From the NCBI RefSeq assembly GCF_014077095.1, contig NZ_JACGVG010000028.1, positions 124,001 to 188,000 on the forward strand: a stretch of DNA of 64,000 bases, written 5' to 3'. Below the pieces are notes generated by a model. The model was not told where the DNA came from and did no database searches. It was given only the letters and a program-made list of their open reading frames with translations. Position numbers and translations under genes: made by a program. Below, piece after piece: positions 56,396 to 64,000 of the stretch (the first letter of the stretch is position 1; each line of letters starts with the position of its first letter). The DNA is from Colwellia sp. MB02u-6. GTDB lineage: Bacteria; Pseudomonadota; Gammaproteobacteria; Enterobacterales; Alteromonadaceae.

Positions 56396-56683
56396 TTAAT
56401 TCTGCTCTGCTAGATATTGTTCACGATTTTCCAACAAATGTCGGCACCAATCATAAATATCTTCACTTTCGATTTCAGCTAAGGCTTCTTGCCCTATCCA
56501 CGTGTCCCACACCAAAGAAAGCAACTGCTCTAAAACCTCTGGTGCAATATCTTCTTCTGCTAAGTCATAAACGGTATGATAAATTTCGTTAATACGCTCA
56601 GCAACTATCTCTTCATCACCTTCCCAATCGCCAACAACAGCTTCTGAAACTAGGTAGTCATGAATAACAATAAATTCTTTCAT
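56396..56683 (-). CDS. Acidic 95-residue protein of unknown function
   Basis: I do not recognise this family. The protein is small and strongly acidic (many Glu/Asp), all-helical in appearance, with WEGDEEIVAERINEIYHTVYDLAEEDIAP in the middle (shown in part) and five Trp/Tyr-rich sites. Its ATG overlaps the stop of the upstream methionine sulfoxide reductase gene (TAATG), so it is translationally coupled; proQ begins 20 nt later. This context suggests a link with redox repair or the ProQ-Prc operon, but no function can be claimed. Confidence 0.75.
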   Translation of the reverse strand: MKEFIVIHDYLVSEAVVGDWEGDEEIVAERINEIYHTVYDLAEEDIAPEVLEQLLSLVWDTWIGQEALAEIESEDIYDWCRHLLENREQYLAEQN

Positions 56684-57159
56684 TAGTTTACCACGCCATG
56701 GTTAATCATAACATTTTCAAACAAACTAATTATTTTTTCTAATCCTGCTTGATCATCACTATCAAAACGATTGAATGCGATGCTGTCAATATCAAGCACA
56801 GCTATCACCTTCTCGTTCAACCTTAAAGGTAATACTATTTCAGCATTACTGCTAGCGTCACAAGCAATATGACCGTCAAATGCATGCACATCAGCAACAC
56901 GTTGTACTTCATTTTTACTTGCCGCTGTGCCACAAACCCCACGACCTAAAGGGATACGGATACAAGCCACTTTACCTTGAAATGGGCCAAGGACAAGTTC
57001 GTCATCGATCAAACGGTAAAAACCAACCCAATTAACATCAGCTAATTGCTCAAATAACAAAGCACTGACGTTGGCCATATTAGCAATCACATCAGTTTCA
57101 TCACTGATCAAGGCTTCAACTTGCTTATATAAGTCACGATAAAAGGTGTTTTTTGTCAT
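56683..57159 (-). CDS. msrC: Free methionine-(R)-sulfoxide reductase (GAF domain, YebR family)
   Basis: This GAF-domain enzyme reduces free methionine-R-sulfoxide. The 158-residue protein carries the three conserved Cys of the family in GKVACIRIPLGRGVCGTAA and DGHIACDASSNAEIVLPL. Length and motifs match E. coli MsrC (YebR). It is the first gene of the msrC-unknown-proQ-prc operon and overlaps the next gene by one base. Upstream lies a 400-bp space with a hairpin at 57198-57226. Confidence 0.93.
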   Translation of the reverse strand: MTKNTFYRDLYKQVEALISDETDVIANMANVSALLFEQLADVNWVGFYRLIDDELVLGPFQGKVACIRIPLGRGVCGTAASKNEVQRVADVHAFDGHIACDASSNAEIVLPLRLNEKVIAVLDIDSIAFNRFDSDDQAGLEKIISLFENVMINHGVVN

Positions 57160-57197
57160 TAATGAAGATGCCTACAATAAAAACGCATAACATACCC

Positions 57198-57226
57198 TGA
57201 TAGCGCAGAAAACTAAAGCGCTATCA
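57198..57226. repeat. Inverted repeat upstream of msrC
   Basis: TGATAGCGC and GCGCTATCA form a perfect 9-bp dyad with an 11-nt spacer about 40 bp before the msrC start; a possible operator or leader hairpin. Confidence 0.55.
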
Positions 57227-57484
57227 GCAGCAATTAGCAATTATCTAGCAATTTTATGATAAATATTTACTTTAGTGGCGCATTTATCATTTTTTCATGG
57301 TTAAATTATCTACCACTTGCTTTTTGAAATCTTTCTTCAAGCTTTTATTTTGCCATAGCCAATAGATAAATCATGCATGCTTACATAAATCTCTGTCAAT
57401 GGCACAATATAGCAGCATATAGTCGAACAATTAATTAGTTTATTGCGTATTACATAAATACCTTAAAAAATTTTGTGCATGTAC

Positions 57485-57519
57485 AAAAAGCACTATTATA
57501 AGTATTACTGATAGTGCTT
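57485..57519 (-). terminator. prpF terminator
   Basis: AAGCACTAT and ATAGTGCTT pair around a 14-nt loop and are followed by Ts on the minus strand, 40-75 nt past the prpF stop. Confidence 0.7.
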
Positions 57520-57558
57520 GACTAAAGCCTTTATCGCTGTCCGGAACCAGTACTGAGC

Positions 57559-58752
57559 TTAAAATGAATCAGCAGGAATACATACCCAACCTTCCATTAA
57601 TACCCGAGCACTGCGGCTCATAATAGCTTTATTTACCGTCCACATACCATTAAGCTTTGATGCTTGAGCACCCACTTTAAGAGTGCCCGATGGGTGACCA
57701 AAAACAACAGCGTCACGTTCACCACCGCCAGCAGCTAAATTCACTAAAGTACCTGGAATTGCAGCTGCAGTGCCAATCGCCACGGCTGCCGTGCCCATCA
57801 TAGCATGATGTAACTTACCCATAGATAAAGCACGAACATGTAGGTCTATATCCGCTGCACAAACCGCTTTACCACTTGATGTTACATAGTCTTTAGCGGC
57901 GCTAACAAAAGCAACTTTTGGGGTATGTTGTCGTGCAACGGCTTCAGATACATTATTAATCAAACCCATTTTAAGTGCGCCAGCAGCACGAATAGTTTCA
58001 AAACGTGCTAATGCTGCTTCATCATTATTAATAGCCTCTTGTAATTCTGTACCTGTGTAGCCTATATCTTCAGCATTTAAGAAAATAGTGGGAATGCCAG
58101 CACTGATCATAGTAACTTTAACTGTAGCTGCTTCGAAACTGCCTATCGCGGGAACTGCTAGCTCATCAATCACATTACCTGTCGGGAACATAGCTTCACT
58201 AGGGTCAACGGGTGCGATAAATTCTACCGGTACTTCTGCAGCAGGAAAGGTTACGCCATCGAGTTCAAAGTCACCCGTTTCTTGTACTTGCCCATGCGTA
58301 ATAGGCACGCAAGCGATAATCGTTTTGCTAATGTTTTTTTGCCAAATACGTACCGTACAAATACCATTTTCAGGAATCCGGCTAGCAGCAACTAAACCCG
58401 ACATAATGGCAAATGAGCCCACGGCTGCAGTCAAATTCCCACAATTACCACTCCAATCAACAAACGCTTTATCTATCGCCACTTGACCAAATAAATAGTC
58501 AACGTCGTGATCTACCTCAGCACTTTTAGCCAAAATCACGGTTTTACTGGTACTTGATGTAGCCCCACCCATACCATCGGTTTGTTTACCGTAGGGATCT
58601 GGACTACCAATGACTCGAAGTAGCATATTATCACGAGCTTGCCCCGCTATTTGGCAACGCTCTGGTAAGTCAGTTAGATTAAAAAATACACCTTTTGACG
58701 TACCACCTCGCATATAGGTTGCGGGGATTTTTACTTGAGCAACTGAAGACAT
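57559..58752 (-). CDS. prpF: PrpF, 2-methylaconitate cis-trans isomerase
   Basis: PrpF isomerises 2-methylaconitate and is needed when AcnD is the dehydratase of the 2-methylcitrate cycle. The 397-residue protein has the family start PATYMRGGTSKGVFF, the GNCGNLTAAVGSFAI core with the active-site Cys region, and a matching C-terminal half (GTLVNLAAGGGERDAVVFGHPSG). It is the last gene of prpB-prpC-acnD-prpF, as in Shewanella and Pseudomonas. A hairpin terminator lies between it and acnD, so its expression may be lower or separately driven. Confidence 0.95.
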   Translation of the reverse strand: MSSVAQVKIPATYMRGGTSKGVFFNLTDLPERCQIAGQARDNMLLRVIGSPDPYGKQTDGMGGATSSTSKTVILAKSAEVDHDVDYLFGQVAIDKAFVDWSGNCGNLTAAVGSFAIMSGLVAASRIPENGICTVRIWQKNISKTIIACVPITHGQVQETGDFELDGVTFPAAEVPVEFIAPVDPSEAMFPTGNVIDELAVPAIGSFEAATVKVTMISAGIPTIFLNAEDIGYTGTELQEAINNDEAALARFETIRAAGALKMGLINNVSEAVARQHTPKVAFVSAAKDYVTSSGKAVCAADIDLHVRALSMGKLHHAMMGTAAVAIGTAAAIPGTLVNLAAGGGERDAVVFGHPSGTLKVGAQASKLNGMWTVNKAIMSRSARVLMEGWVCIPADSF

Positions 58753-58884
58753 TTAACACCTCTGAATTTTATCAATATAAGCCACTTTACTCACCTTCCA
58801 TGTACACAATTTAGTATTCGTTGATAGCATCAACATTCCTTCACATCCATGTGATCACGTCATACCCTTCGTCCTGAACATAAA

Positions 58885-58908
58885 AAAGCAGCAATTAAAT
58901 TGCTGCTA
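58885..58908 (-). terminator. Terminator or attenuator between acnD and prpF
   Basis: AGCAGCAATT and ATTGCTGCT form a strong stem with a tiny loop, followed by six Ts on the minus strand. It lies 120-143 nt after the acnD stop and 132 nt before the prpF start. It may partly stop operon transcripts. Confidence 0.75.
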
Positions 58909-59027
58909 ATATTTTTCATTCAAATTTACTATCTAAAGCCATTATTTTTATTGACCGCAAGACAGCTGTACACAGGCTATATTTATAGCTCAGTAAAGGT
59001 AATGCCACTATCATCAAAAATAAGCCT

Positions 59028-61670
59028 TTAGCCATTAGACTCTAAAAAATCGTTAGCAAACTTTTGTAAAACACCACCCGCTGCATAAACAGACACTTCT
59101 TCAGCAGTATCTAAACGACATTTTACTGGAATCTCAACGACTTCGCCCTGACCATTATCTGATCCTCGAGTCATGACTACCGTCATCGCTCCACCTGACG
59201 TTGGCGTACCCACTACATCGTAAGTTTCTGAACCATCAATATGGTAAGTATGACGAGTTTCACCGTTAATAAACTCTAACGGTAACACGCCCATACCCAC
59301 TAAGTTAGTACGGTGAATACGCTCAAAACCTTCAGCAATAATCACTTCAACACCTGCTAAACGAACACCTTTGGCCGCCCAATCGCGTGATGAACCTTGA
59401 CCATAATCAGCACCGGCAATAATAATAAGCGGCTGCTTACGTTCCATGTAAGTTTCAATGGCTTCCCACATCCGAGATTCAGTGCCTTCCGGCTCAATAC
59501 GCGTGAGCGACCCTTGCTTCACTTCACCGTTATCATCACGACACATTTCGTTAAATAATTTAGGGTTAGCAAATGTTGCACGTTGCGCGGTTAAATGGTC
59601 ACCACGATGAGTTGCATACGAGTTGAAATCTTCTTCTGGCAAGCCCATCTTATGTAAGTATGCACCTGCAGCACTGTCCAATTGAATAGCATTTGAAGGT
59701 GATAAATGATCGGTAGTAATGTTGTCACCCAATACCGCTAAGGGCCGCATACCTTTCATGGTACGTTCACCGGCTAGTGCGCCTTGTCCTTCTGTATCCC
59801 AGTAAGGAGGACGACGAATATAAGTACTGGTTTTATCCCAAGCGTATAACGGACTTTCAGCTGGCTCAAAAGCGCCCAAATCAAACATTGGTGTGTAGAT
59901 TTTTTTGAATTGCTCAGGTTTGACACATGAGGCAACAATCGCATCAATTTCTTCATCACTTGGCCAGATGTCTTGAAGCGTAATGTCGTTACCATTTTGA
60001 TCTTGACCTAAAATGTCTTTTTCAATATCAAAACGAATAGTACCGGCAATAGCGTAAGCAACCACTAAGGGGGGTGACGCTAAAAAGGCTTGTTTTGCAT
60101 ACGGATGAATGCGGCCATCAAAGTTACGATTACCTGATAAGACTGCGGTTGCATATAAATCACGGTCAATCACTTCTTGTTGAATCTTTGGATCTAACGC
60201 GCCACTCATGCCGTTACACGTTGTACAGGCGTAACCTACAATACCAAAACCTAGTTTTTCCATTTCAACTAATAAGCCCGCTTCTTCTAAATAAAGCTTG
60301 GCTACTTTTGAACCTGGCGCAAATGAAGATTTAACCCAAGGTTTACGCACTAAGCCTAGCTCATTTGCACGTTTAGCAATCAGGCCTGCAGCGACAACAT
60401 TGCGCGGATTAGAGGTATTTGTACACGAGGTAATAGCGGCAATAATGACCGCGCCATCAGGCATTTGGCCATTAGCTTCTTGTACTTTACAAGCAGCAAG
60501 ATCTTTAGCGATATTTTTTGAGGCTAAATCAGCTGTCGCTAAACGACGATGTGGATTAGAAGGACCGGCTAAGTTACGACCTACGCTTGATAAATTAAAT
60601 TCGATAACCCGTGGATATTGCGCCTCTACTAAATCATCAGCCCAAAGGCCAGTGTGCTTGGCATAAGTTTCAACCAGTGCTATTTGCTCCGGTTCACGTC
60701 CGGTAATTTTCAAATAATCAATAGTTTGTTCATCAATGTAGAACATAGCGGCTGATGCACCATACTCTGGGGTCATGTTTGAAATAGTAGCTCGATCACC
60801 AATAGTTAAGCTTTTAGTGCCTTCACCAAAGAATTCTAAGTAAGCAGACACCACTTTTTCATTACGTAAAAATTCAGTGATCGCTAATACTATATCCGTT
60901 GCTGTGATACCCGGTTGACGTTTACCGGTCAACTTTACACCGATAATATCGGGTAAGCGCATCATCGATGGACGACCAAGCATAACGGTTTCAGCTTCTA
61001 ATCCACCGACACCAATAGCAATAACACCTAAGGCATCAATGTGTGGTGTGTGAGAGTCAGTACCAACACAAGTATCAGGAAAAGCTACACCGTCACGTGC
61101 TTGAATAACTGGCGACATTTTCTCTAAATTAATTTGGTGCATAATGCCGTTACCCGCGGGGATAACATCAACATTTTTAAAAGCAGTTTTGGTCCATTCG
61201 ATAAAATGAAAGCGGTGTTCGTTACGACGGTCTTCGATTGCCCGATTTTTCTCAAAGGCTTCACTATCAAACCCAGCAGCTTCTACTGCGAGTGAATGGT
61301 CGACAATTAATTGTGTTGGTACAACAGGGTTAACTTTAGCTGGATCGCCACCTTGATCAGCAATGGCATCTCGAAGGCCGGCTAAATCAACTAAAGCCGT
61401 TTGACCAAGAATGTCATGACAAACAACACGTGCAGGATACCAAGGAAAGTCTAAATCTTGCTTGCTTTCAATAATTTGCTTTAGCGAATCAGTTAAGGTT
61501 GCAGGGTCACACCGGCGAACTAATTGTTCAGCAAGCACACGTGAAGTGTAGGGTAGTGTTTTATAAGCACCGGGGCTGATTGTTTCAATCGCTTCTCGTG
61601 TATCGAAAAAATCTATTGTTACACCATTGTGTTTGTAACCTGGCAAAGGTTTGCGGTAATCGTAATTCAT
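59028..61670 (-). CDS. acnD: AcnD, Fe/S-dependent 2-methylcitrate dehydratase
   Basis: AcnD dehydrates 2-methylcitrate to 2-methylaconitate, replacing PrpD. The 880-residue aconitase-family protein has the cluster Cys segments SCTNTSNPRN and GYACTTCNGMSG, and VGTDSHTPHIDALGV, followed by the swivelling domain with DYGQGSSRDWAAKG. It lies between prpC and prpF, a context that separates AcnD from AcnA. GGAG sits 6 nt before the ATG. A weak hairpin lies just upstream. Confidence 0.95.
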   Translation of the reverse strand: MNYDYRKPLPGYKHNGVTIDFFDTREAIETISPGAYKTLPYTSRVLAEQLVRRCDPATLTDSLKQIIESKQDLDFPWYPARVVCHDILGQTALVDLAGLRDAIADQGGDPAKVNPVVPTQLIVDHSLAVEAAGFDSEAFEKNRAIEDRRNEHRFHFIEWTKTAFKNVDVIPAGNGIMHQINLEKMSPVIQARDGVAFPDTCVGTDSHTPHIDALGVIAIGVGGLEAETVMLGRPSMMRLPDIIGVKLTGKRQPGITATDIVLAITEFLRNEKVVSAYLEFFGEGTKSLTIGDRATISNMTPEYGASAAMFYIDEQTIDYLKITGREPEQIALVETYAKHTGLWADDLVEAQYPRVIEFNLSSVGRNLAGPSNPHRRLATADLASKNIAKDLAACKVQEANGQMPDGAVIIAAITSCTNTSNPRNVVAAGLIAKRANELGLVRKPWVKSSFAPGSKVAKLYLEEAGLLVEMEKLGFGIVGYACTTCNGMSGALDPKIQQEVIDRDLYATAVLSGNRNFDGRIHPYAKQAFLASPPLVVAYAIAGTIRFDIEKDILGQDQNGNDITLQDIWPSDEEIDAIVASCVKPEQFKKIYTPMFDLGAFEPAESPLYAWDKTSTYIRRPPYWDTEGQGALAGERTMKGMRPLAVLGDNITTDHLSPSNAIQLDSAAGAYLHKMGLPEEDFNSYATHRGDHLTAQRATFANPKLFNEMCRDDNGEVKQGSLTRIEPEGTESRMWEAIETYMERKQPLIIIAGADYGQGSSRDWAAKGVRLAGVEVIIAEGFERIHRTNLVGMGVLPLEFINGETRHTYHIDGSETYDVVGTPTSGGAMTVVMTRGSDNGQGEVVEIPVKCRLDTAEEVSVYAAGGVLQKFANDFLESNG

Positions 61671-61687
61671 AACTTACTCCACATAGT

Positions 61688-61713
61688 AAAAAAGAGTACA
61701 ACAGACTCTTTTT
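61688..61713. repeat. Hairpin in the prpC-acnD gap
   Basis: AAAAAGAGT and ACTCTTTTT pair around a 7-nt loop, 18-43 nt before the acnD start. It is AT-rich and close to the ribosome site, so it may affect translation or RNA processing rather than terminate. Confidence 0.5.
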
Positions 61714-61821
61714 AAGTAATTTAATTAATGACATGGCATTATCACTAGCAGCTTGCAACAGCCCTATCGGCATAAATAAGGCTTTATTTATACTGATGCT
61801 AAATAATAAATACTTGTCAGC

Positions 61822-62946
61822 TTACCTATTAGCGATAGGTTGCACTTTACGAGGCTCTGCACCAATGTAGTCAGCAGACGGGCGAATAATACGGTTATTT
61901 TCGCGTTGCTCCATAACATGAGCCGCCCAACCCGTTAAACGAGAACAAACAAAAATAGGGGTAAATAATTTCGTTGGAATCCCCATATAGTTATAGGTTG
62001 AGGCATGAAAAAAATCAGCATTACAAAATAATTTTTTGCTGTCCCACATAAACTCTTCACAGGCTACTGAAATGTCGTATAACGAAGTATCACCATTTTC
62101 AGCGGCCAGTTTTTCAGACCATGCTTTGATGATGACATTACGTGGGTCAGATGTGCTGTAAATCGCATGTCCAAAACCCATGATTTTTTCTTTACGCTCA
62201 AGCATACCGGCCATTTGTACCTTAGCGTCAGCAGGAGAGTTAAACTTTTCAATCATGTCCATTGCGGCTTCGTTAGCACCGCCGTGAAGTGGCCCACGTA
62301 GCGTACCAATAGCACCAGTTACACATGAAAACATATCTGATAGCGTTGAAGCACAAACACGTGCCGTAAACGTAGAGGCATTAAATTCATGCTCAGCATA
62401 TAGAATTAAGGATACATCCATCACGCGCTCATGCTGTTTAGACGGACTCTTACCATTTAATAGCCGTAAAAAATGTCCACCTAGCGAGGCTTCATCTGAA
62501 GTACAGTCAATTTCTATACCCTCATGTGAAAATTTATACCAATAACACATAATGGCAGGAAAAGCTGATAATAAGCGATTTGCGGCTTTATTTTGTTCAC
62601 TAAAATCATTTTCTGGTTCTAGATTACCTAAAAATGAACAACCCGTACGCATAACATCCATTGGATGCGCTTCTTTTGGGATCAGCTTAAGTACAGCTTT
62701 TAAAGCTTGCGGTAAATCACGCATCGCCAATAAATCACTTTTATAGCTAGCTAGCTCTTTTTCATTAGGAAGTTCACCGTTGAAGAGTAAGTAAGCCACT
62801 TCTTCAAAAGTTGAATTCTCAGCTAAATCAGCAATATCATACCCACAATAAGTTAAGCCCGAACCTGATTTTCCTACCGTACATAAAGCTGTGTCGCCGG
62901 CACTTTGTCCACGTAAGCCAGCACCTGATAATTTTTTATCTTTCAT
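61822..62946 (-). CDS. prpC: PrpC, 2-methylcitrate synthase
   Basis: PrpC joins propionyl-CoA and oxaloacetate. The 374-residue citrate-synthase-family protein starts with KLSGAGLRGQSAGDTALCTVG, and contains the active-site GPLHGGANEAAMDM and GFGHAIYSTSDPRN. The LRGQSAG and size separate it from type II citrate synthase (GltA, ~427 residues). GGGGGAAA precedes the ATG. It lies between prpB and acnD, with gaps of 126 and 151 nt. Confidence 0.96.
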   Translation of the reverse strand: MKDKKLSGAGLRGQSAGDTALCTVGKSGSGLTYCGYDIADLAENSTFEEVAYLLFNGELPNEKELASYKSDLLAMRDLPQALKAVLKLIPKEAHPMDVMRTGCSFLGNLEPENDFSEQNKAANRLLSAFPAIMCYWYKFSHEGIEIDCTSDEASLGGHFLRLLNGKSPSKQHERVMDVSLILYAEHEFNASTFTARVCASTLSDMFSCVTGAIGTLRGPLHGGANEAAMDMIEKFNSPADAKVQMAGMLERKEKIMGFGHAIYSTSDPRNVIIKAWSEKLAAENGDTSLYDISVACEEFMWDSKKLFCNADFFHASTYNYMGIPTKLFTPIFVCSRLTGWAAHVMEQRENNRIIRPSADYIGAEPRKVQPIANR

Positions 62947-62964
62947 TATTCTTTCCCCCTAGTA

Positions 62965-62991
62965 CTTAACAGTGATTAATTTACTGTTAAG
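62965..62991. repeat. Inverted repeat in the prpB-prpC gap
   Basis: CTTAACAGT and ACTGTTAAG form a perfect 9-bp stem with a 9-nt loop, 19-45 nt before the prpC start. No T-run follows on the minus strand; likely an mRNA processing or stability element, or an operator. Confidence 0.55.
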
Positions 62992-63072
62992 GGTTAAAAT
63001 TTAGTTTCTTATTGATGTATTTTAATGCTTATACCCGTTCCACTTTAAGCTGTTGAAGTAGAACAGATATAA

Positions 63073-63963
63073 CTACTTGTTTTTACCTTCAGAAAACAAG
63101 GCATCAAGCTTTTGCTCATAATCGTGGTAACCCAGGTAATCATATAAATCCATACGTGTTTGCATGTTGTCGATTTCTGTTTTTTGGTCACCATCTGCAA
63201 GCAAGGTTTTATAAACAGACTCTGCAGCTTTATTCATCGCTCTAAATGCTGATAATGGGTAAAGCACCATGGCACAGCCCCACTCACCTAACTGGGCTTT
63301 ATTCCACAGCTCTGTTTGACCAAATTCAGTAATATTGGCTAATACCGGCACATCAAGCGCTTCGGTAAAAGCTCGGTAATGCGCTTCAGTTTGAATAGCT
63401 TCAGCAAAAATACCATCTGCACCAGCAGCAACATAGGCTTTAGCACGTTCAAGCGCGGCTTCTAAACCTTCCTGAGCAAAAGCGTCAGTGCGAGCCATAA
63501 TGAAAAAGTCGCTATCAATACGCGCGTCAACAGCGGCTTTAATTCGATCAGCCATTTCTTCTGTAGAAACAATTTCTTTATTCGGACGATGGCCACAACG
63601 CTTTTGCGCCACTTGATCCTCAATGTGAACTGCAGCAGCACCGGCTTTTTCCATATCACGAATAGTTTTAGCAATATTAAATGCACCGCCCCAGCCGGTA
63701 TCAATATCAACTAAAATCGGTAAGCTACAAGCTGAAGTAATACGTGATACATCTGCAATAACATCATTTAATGATGTCATGCCTAAGTCGGGTAAGCCAT
63801 AAGAGGCATTCGCAACACCACCACCAGATAAGTAAATAGCTTGGTGACCTAATTGTTCAGCCATCATTGCACAATAAGCGTTAACGGTGCCTACAACCTG
63901 CAGGGGTTTATTATTTGCTAAAGCCTGGCGAAATTTAGCACCAGGAGATAATTGTTTAGACAT
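63073..63963 (-). CDS. prpB: PrpB, 2-methylisocitrate lyase
   Basis: PrpB splits 2-methylisocitrate into pyruvate and succinate, the last step of the 2-methylcitrate cycle. The 296-residue protein has the isocitrate-lyase-family motif [13 protein letters not shown] with the catalytic Cys, [14 protein letters not shown] and the C-terminal [11 protein letters not shown]. coli PrpB is also 296 residues. It is the first prp gene; AAGGAT lies upstream of the ATG and its promoter and any regulator lie past the right edge. Confidence 0.97.
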   Translation of the reverse strand: MSKQLSPGAKFRQALANNKPLQVVGTVNAYCAMMAEQLGHQAIYLSGGGVANASYGLPDLGMTSLNDVIADVSRITSACSLPILVDIDTGWGGAFNIAKTIRDMEKAGAAAVHIEDQVAQKRCGHRPNKEIVSTEEMADRIKAAVDARIDSDFFIMARTDAFAQEGLEAALERAKAYVAAGADGIFAEAIQTEAHYRAFTEALDVPVLANITEFGQTELWNKAQLGEWGCAMVLYPLSAFRAMNKAAESVYKTLLADGDQKTEIDNMQTRMDLYDYLGYHDYEQKLDALFSEGKNK

Positions 63964-64000
63964 TGCTTTATCCTTTTTTAGTCATGTATATTTTGTGTTA

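Larger units (their letters stand above)
57160..57558. other. 399-bp region between msrC and prpF
   Basis: No gene is supported. It holds the msrC promoter side, a 9-bp inverted repeat at 57198-57226 and the prpF terminator at 57485-57519. Confidence 0.5.

Noticed and set aside
1-64000. CRISPR arrays, tRNA/rRNA genes, prophage or transposase genes
   Set aside because: No repeat-spacer pattern, cloverleaf-like sequence or phage/transposase protein was seen; all longer frames fit chromosomal genes.

Overview
The window is AT-rich chromosomal DNA from a marine gammaproteobacterium of the Alteromonadales, most like Colwellia, Thalassotalea or a close relative. This rests on gene content and protein resemblance: tamAB, ElyC/YbgI/YafS/GloB/MltD, a DUF2835-PepN pair, ProQ-Prc, a huge NAD-glutamate dehydrogenase, a PrpBC-AcnD-PrpF set, and the Pds genes known from marine proteobacteria. 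No database search was possible. I saw no tRNA, rRNA, CRISPR array, intact insertion sequence or prophage. Forty-four protein genes are listed, plus one small upstream ORF; coding density is high and most of the window reads as chromosomal backbone.

Layout. 1-5410 (minus): tamB (its last residues lie off the left edge) and tamA, overlapping at ATGA. 6234-16716 (minus): a full chemotaxis array in the order short MCP, CheY, STAS protein, CheA, large MCP, CheW, CheR, CheD, CheB; no flagellar genes are present. 17288-22051: a DoxX-like membrane protein, then pdsO divergent from pdsR-pdsS, the OmpA-like protein and two-component pair of the 'proteobacterial dedicated sortase system', but with no sortase or sortase target nearby. 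22211-23609: divergent queE and queC (queuosine/preQ0). 23750-25574 (minus): lysC preceded by a lysine riboswitch and a small ORF that overlaps the lysC start. 25842-30957: elyC, ybgI, yafS, gloB, mltD. 31129-35262: a secreted pyroglutamyl-peptidase-like protein with Ser at the usual Cys, a divergent asnB whose upstream region is full of dyads, and an unknown membrane-anchored coiled-coil protein. 35405-41373 (minus): pyrD and NAD-glutamate dehydrogenase. 41639-48639 (minus): DUF1302, DUF1329, YCF48-like and MMPL/RND genes, probably an envelope transport module. 48946-57159 (minus): DUF2835-pepN, nhaC, then a GAF-type methionine sulfoxide reductase, an acidic 95-residue protein, proQ and prc. 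57559-63963 (minus): prpB, prpC, acnD, prpF, the 2-methylcitrate cycle for propionate.

Most transcription units end in recognisable hairpin terminators, listed individually. The points most worth a second look are the Pds regulators without a sortase, the small ORF coupled to lysC, the Cys-to-Ser pyroglutamyl-peptidase homologue, the DUF1302/DUF1329/YCF48/MMPL module, the internally duplicated sensor domain of the large MCP, and hairpins in every prp intergenic space. I did not find a system I could call wholly undescribed.
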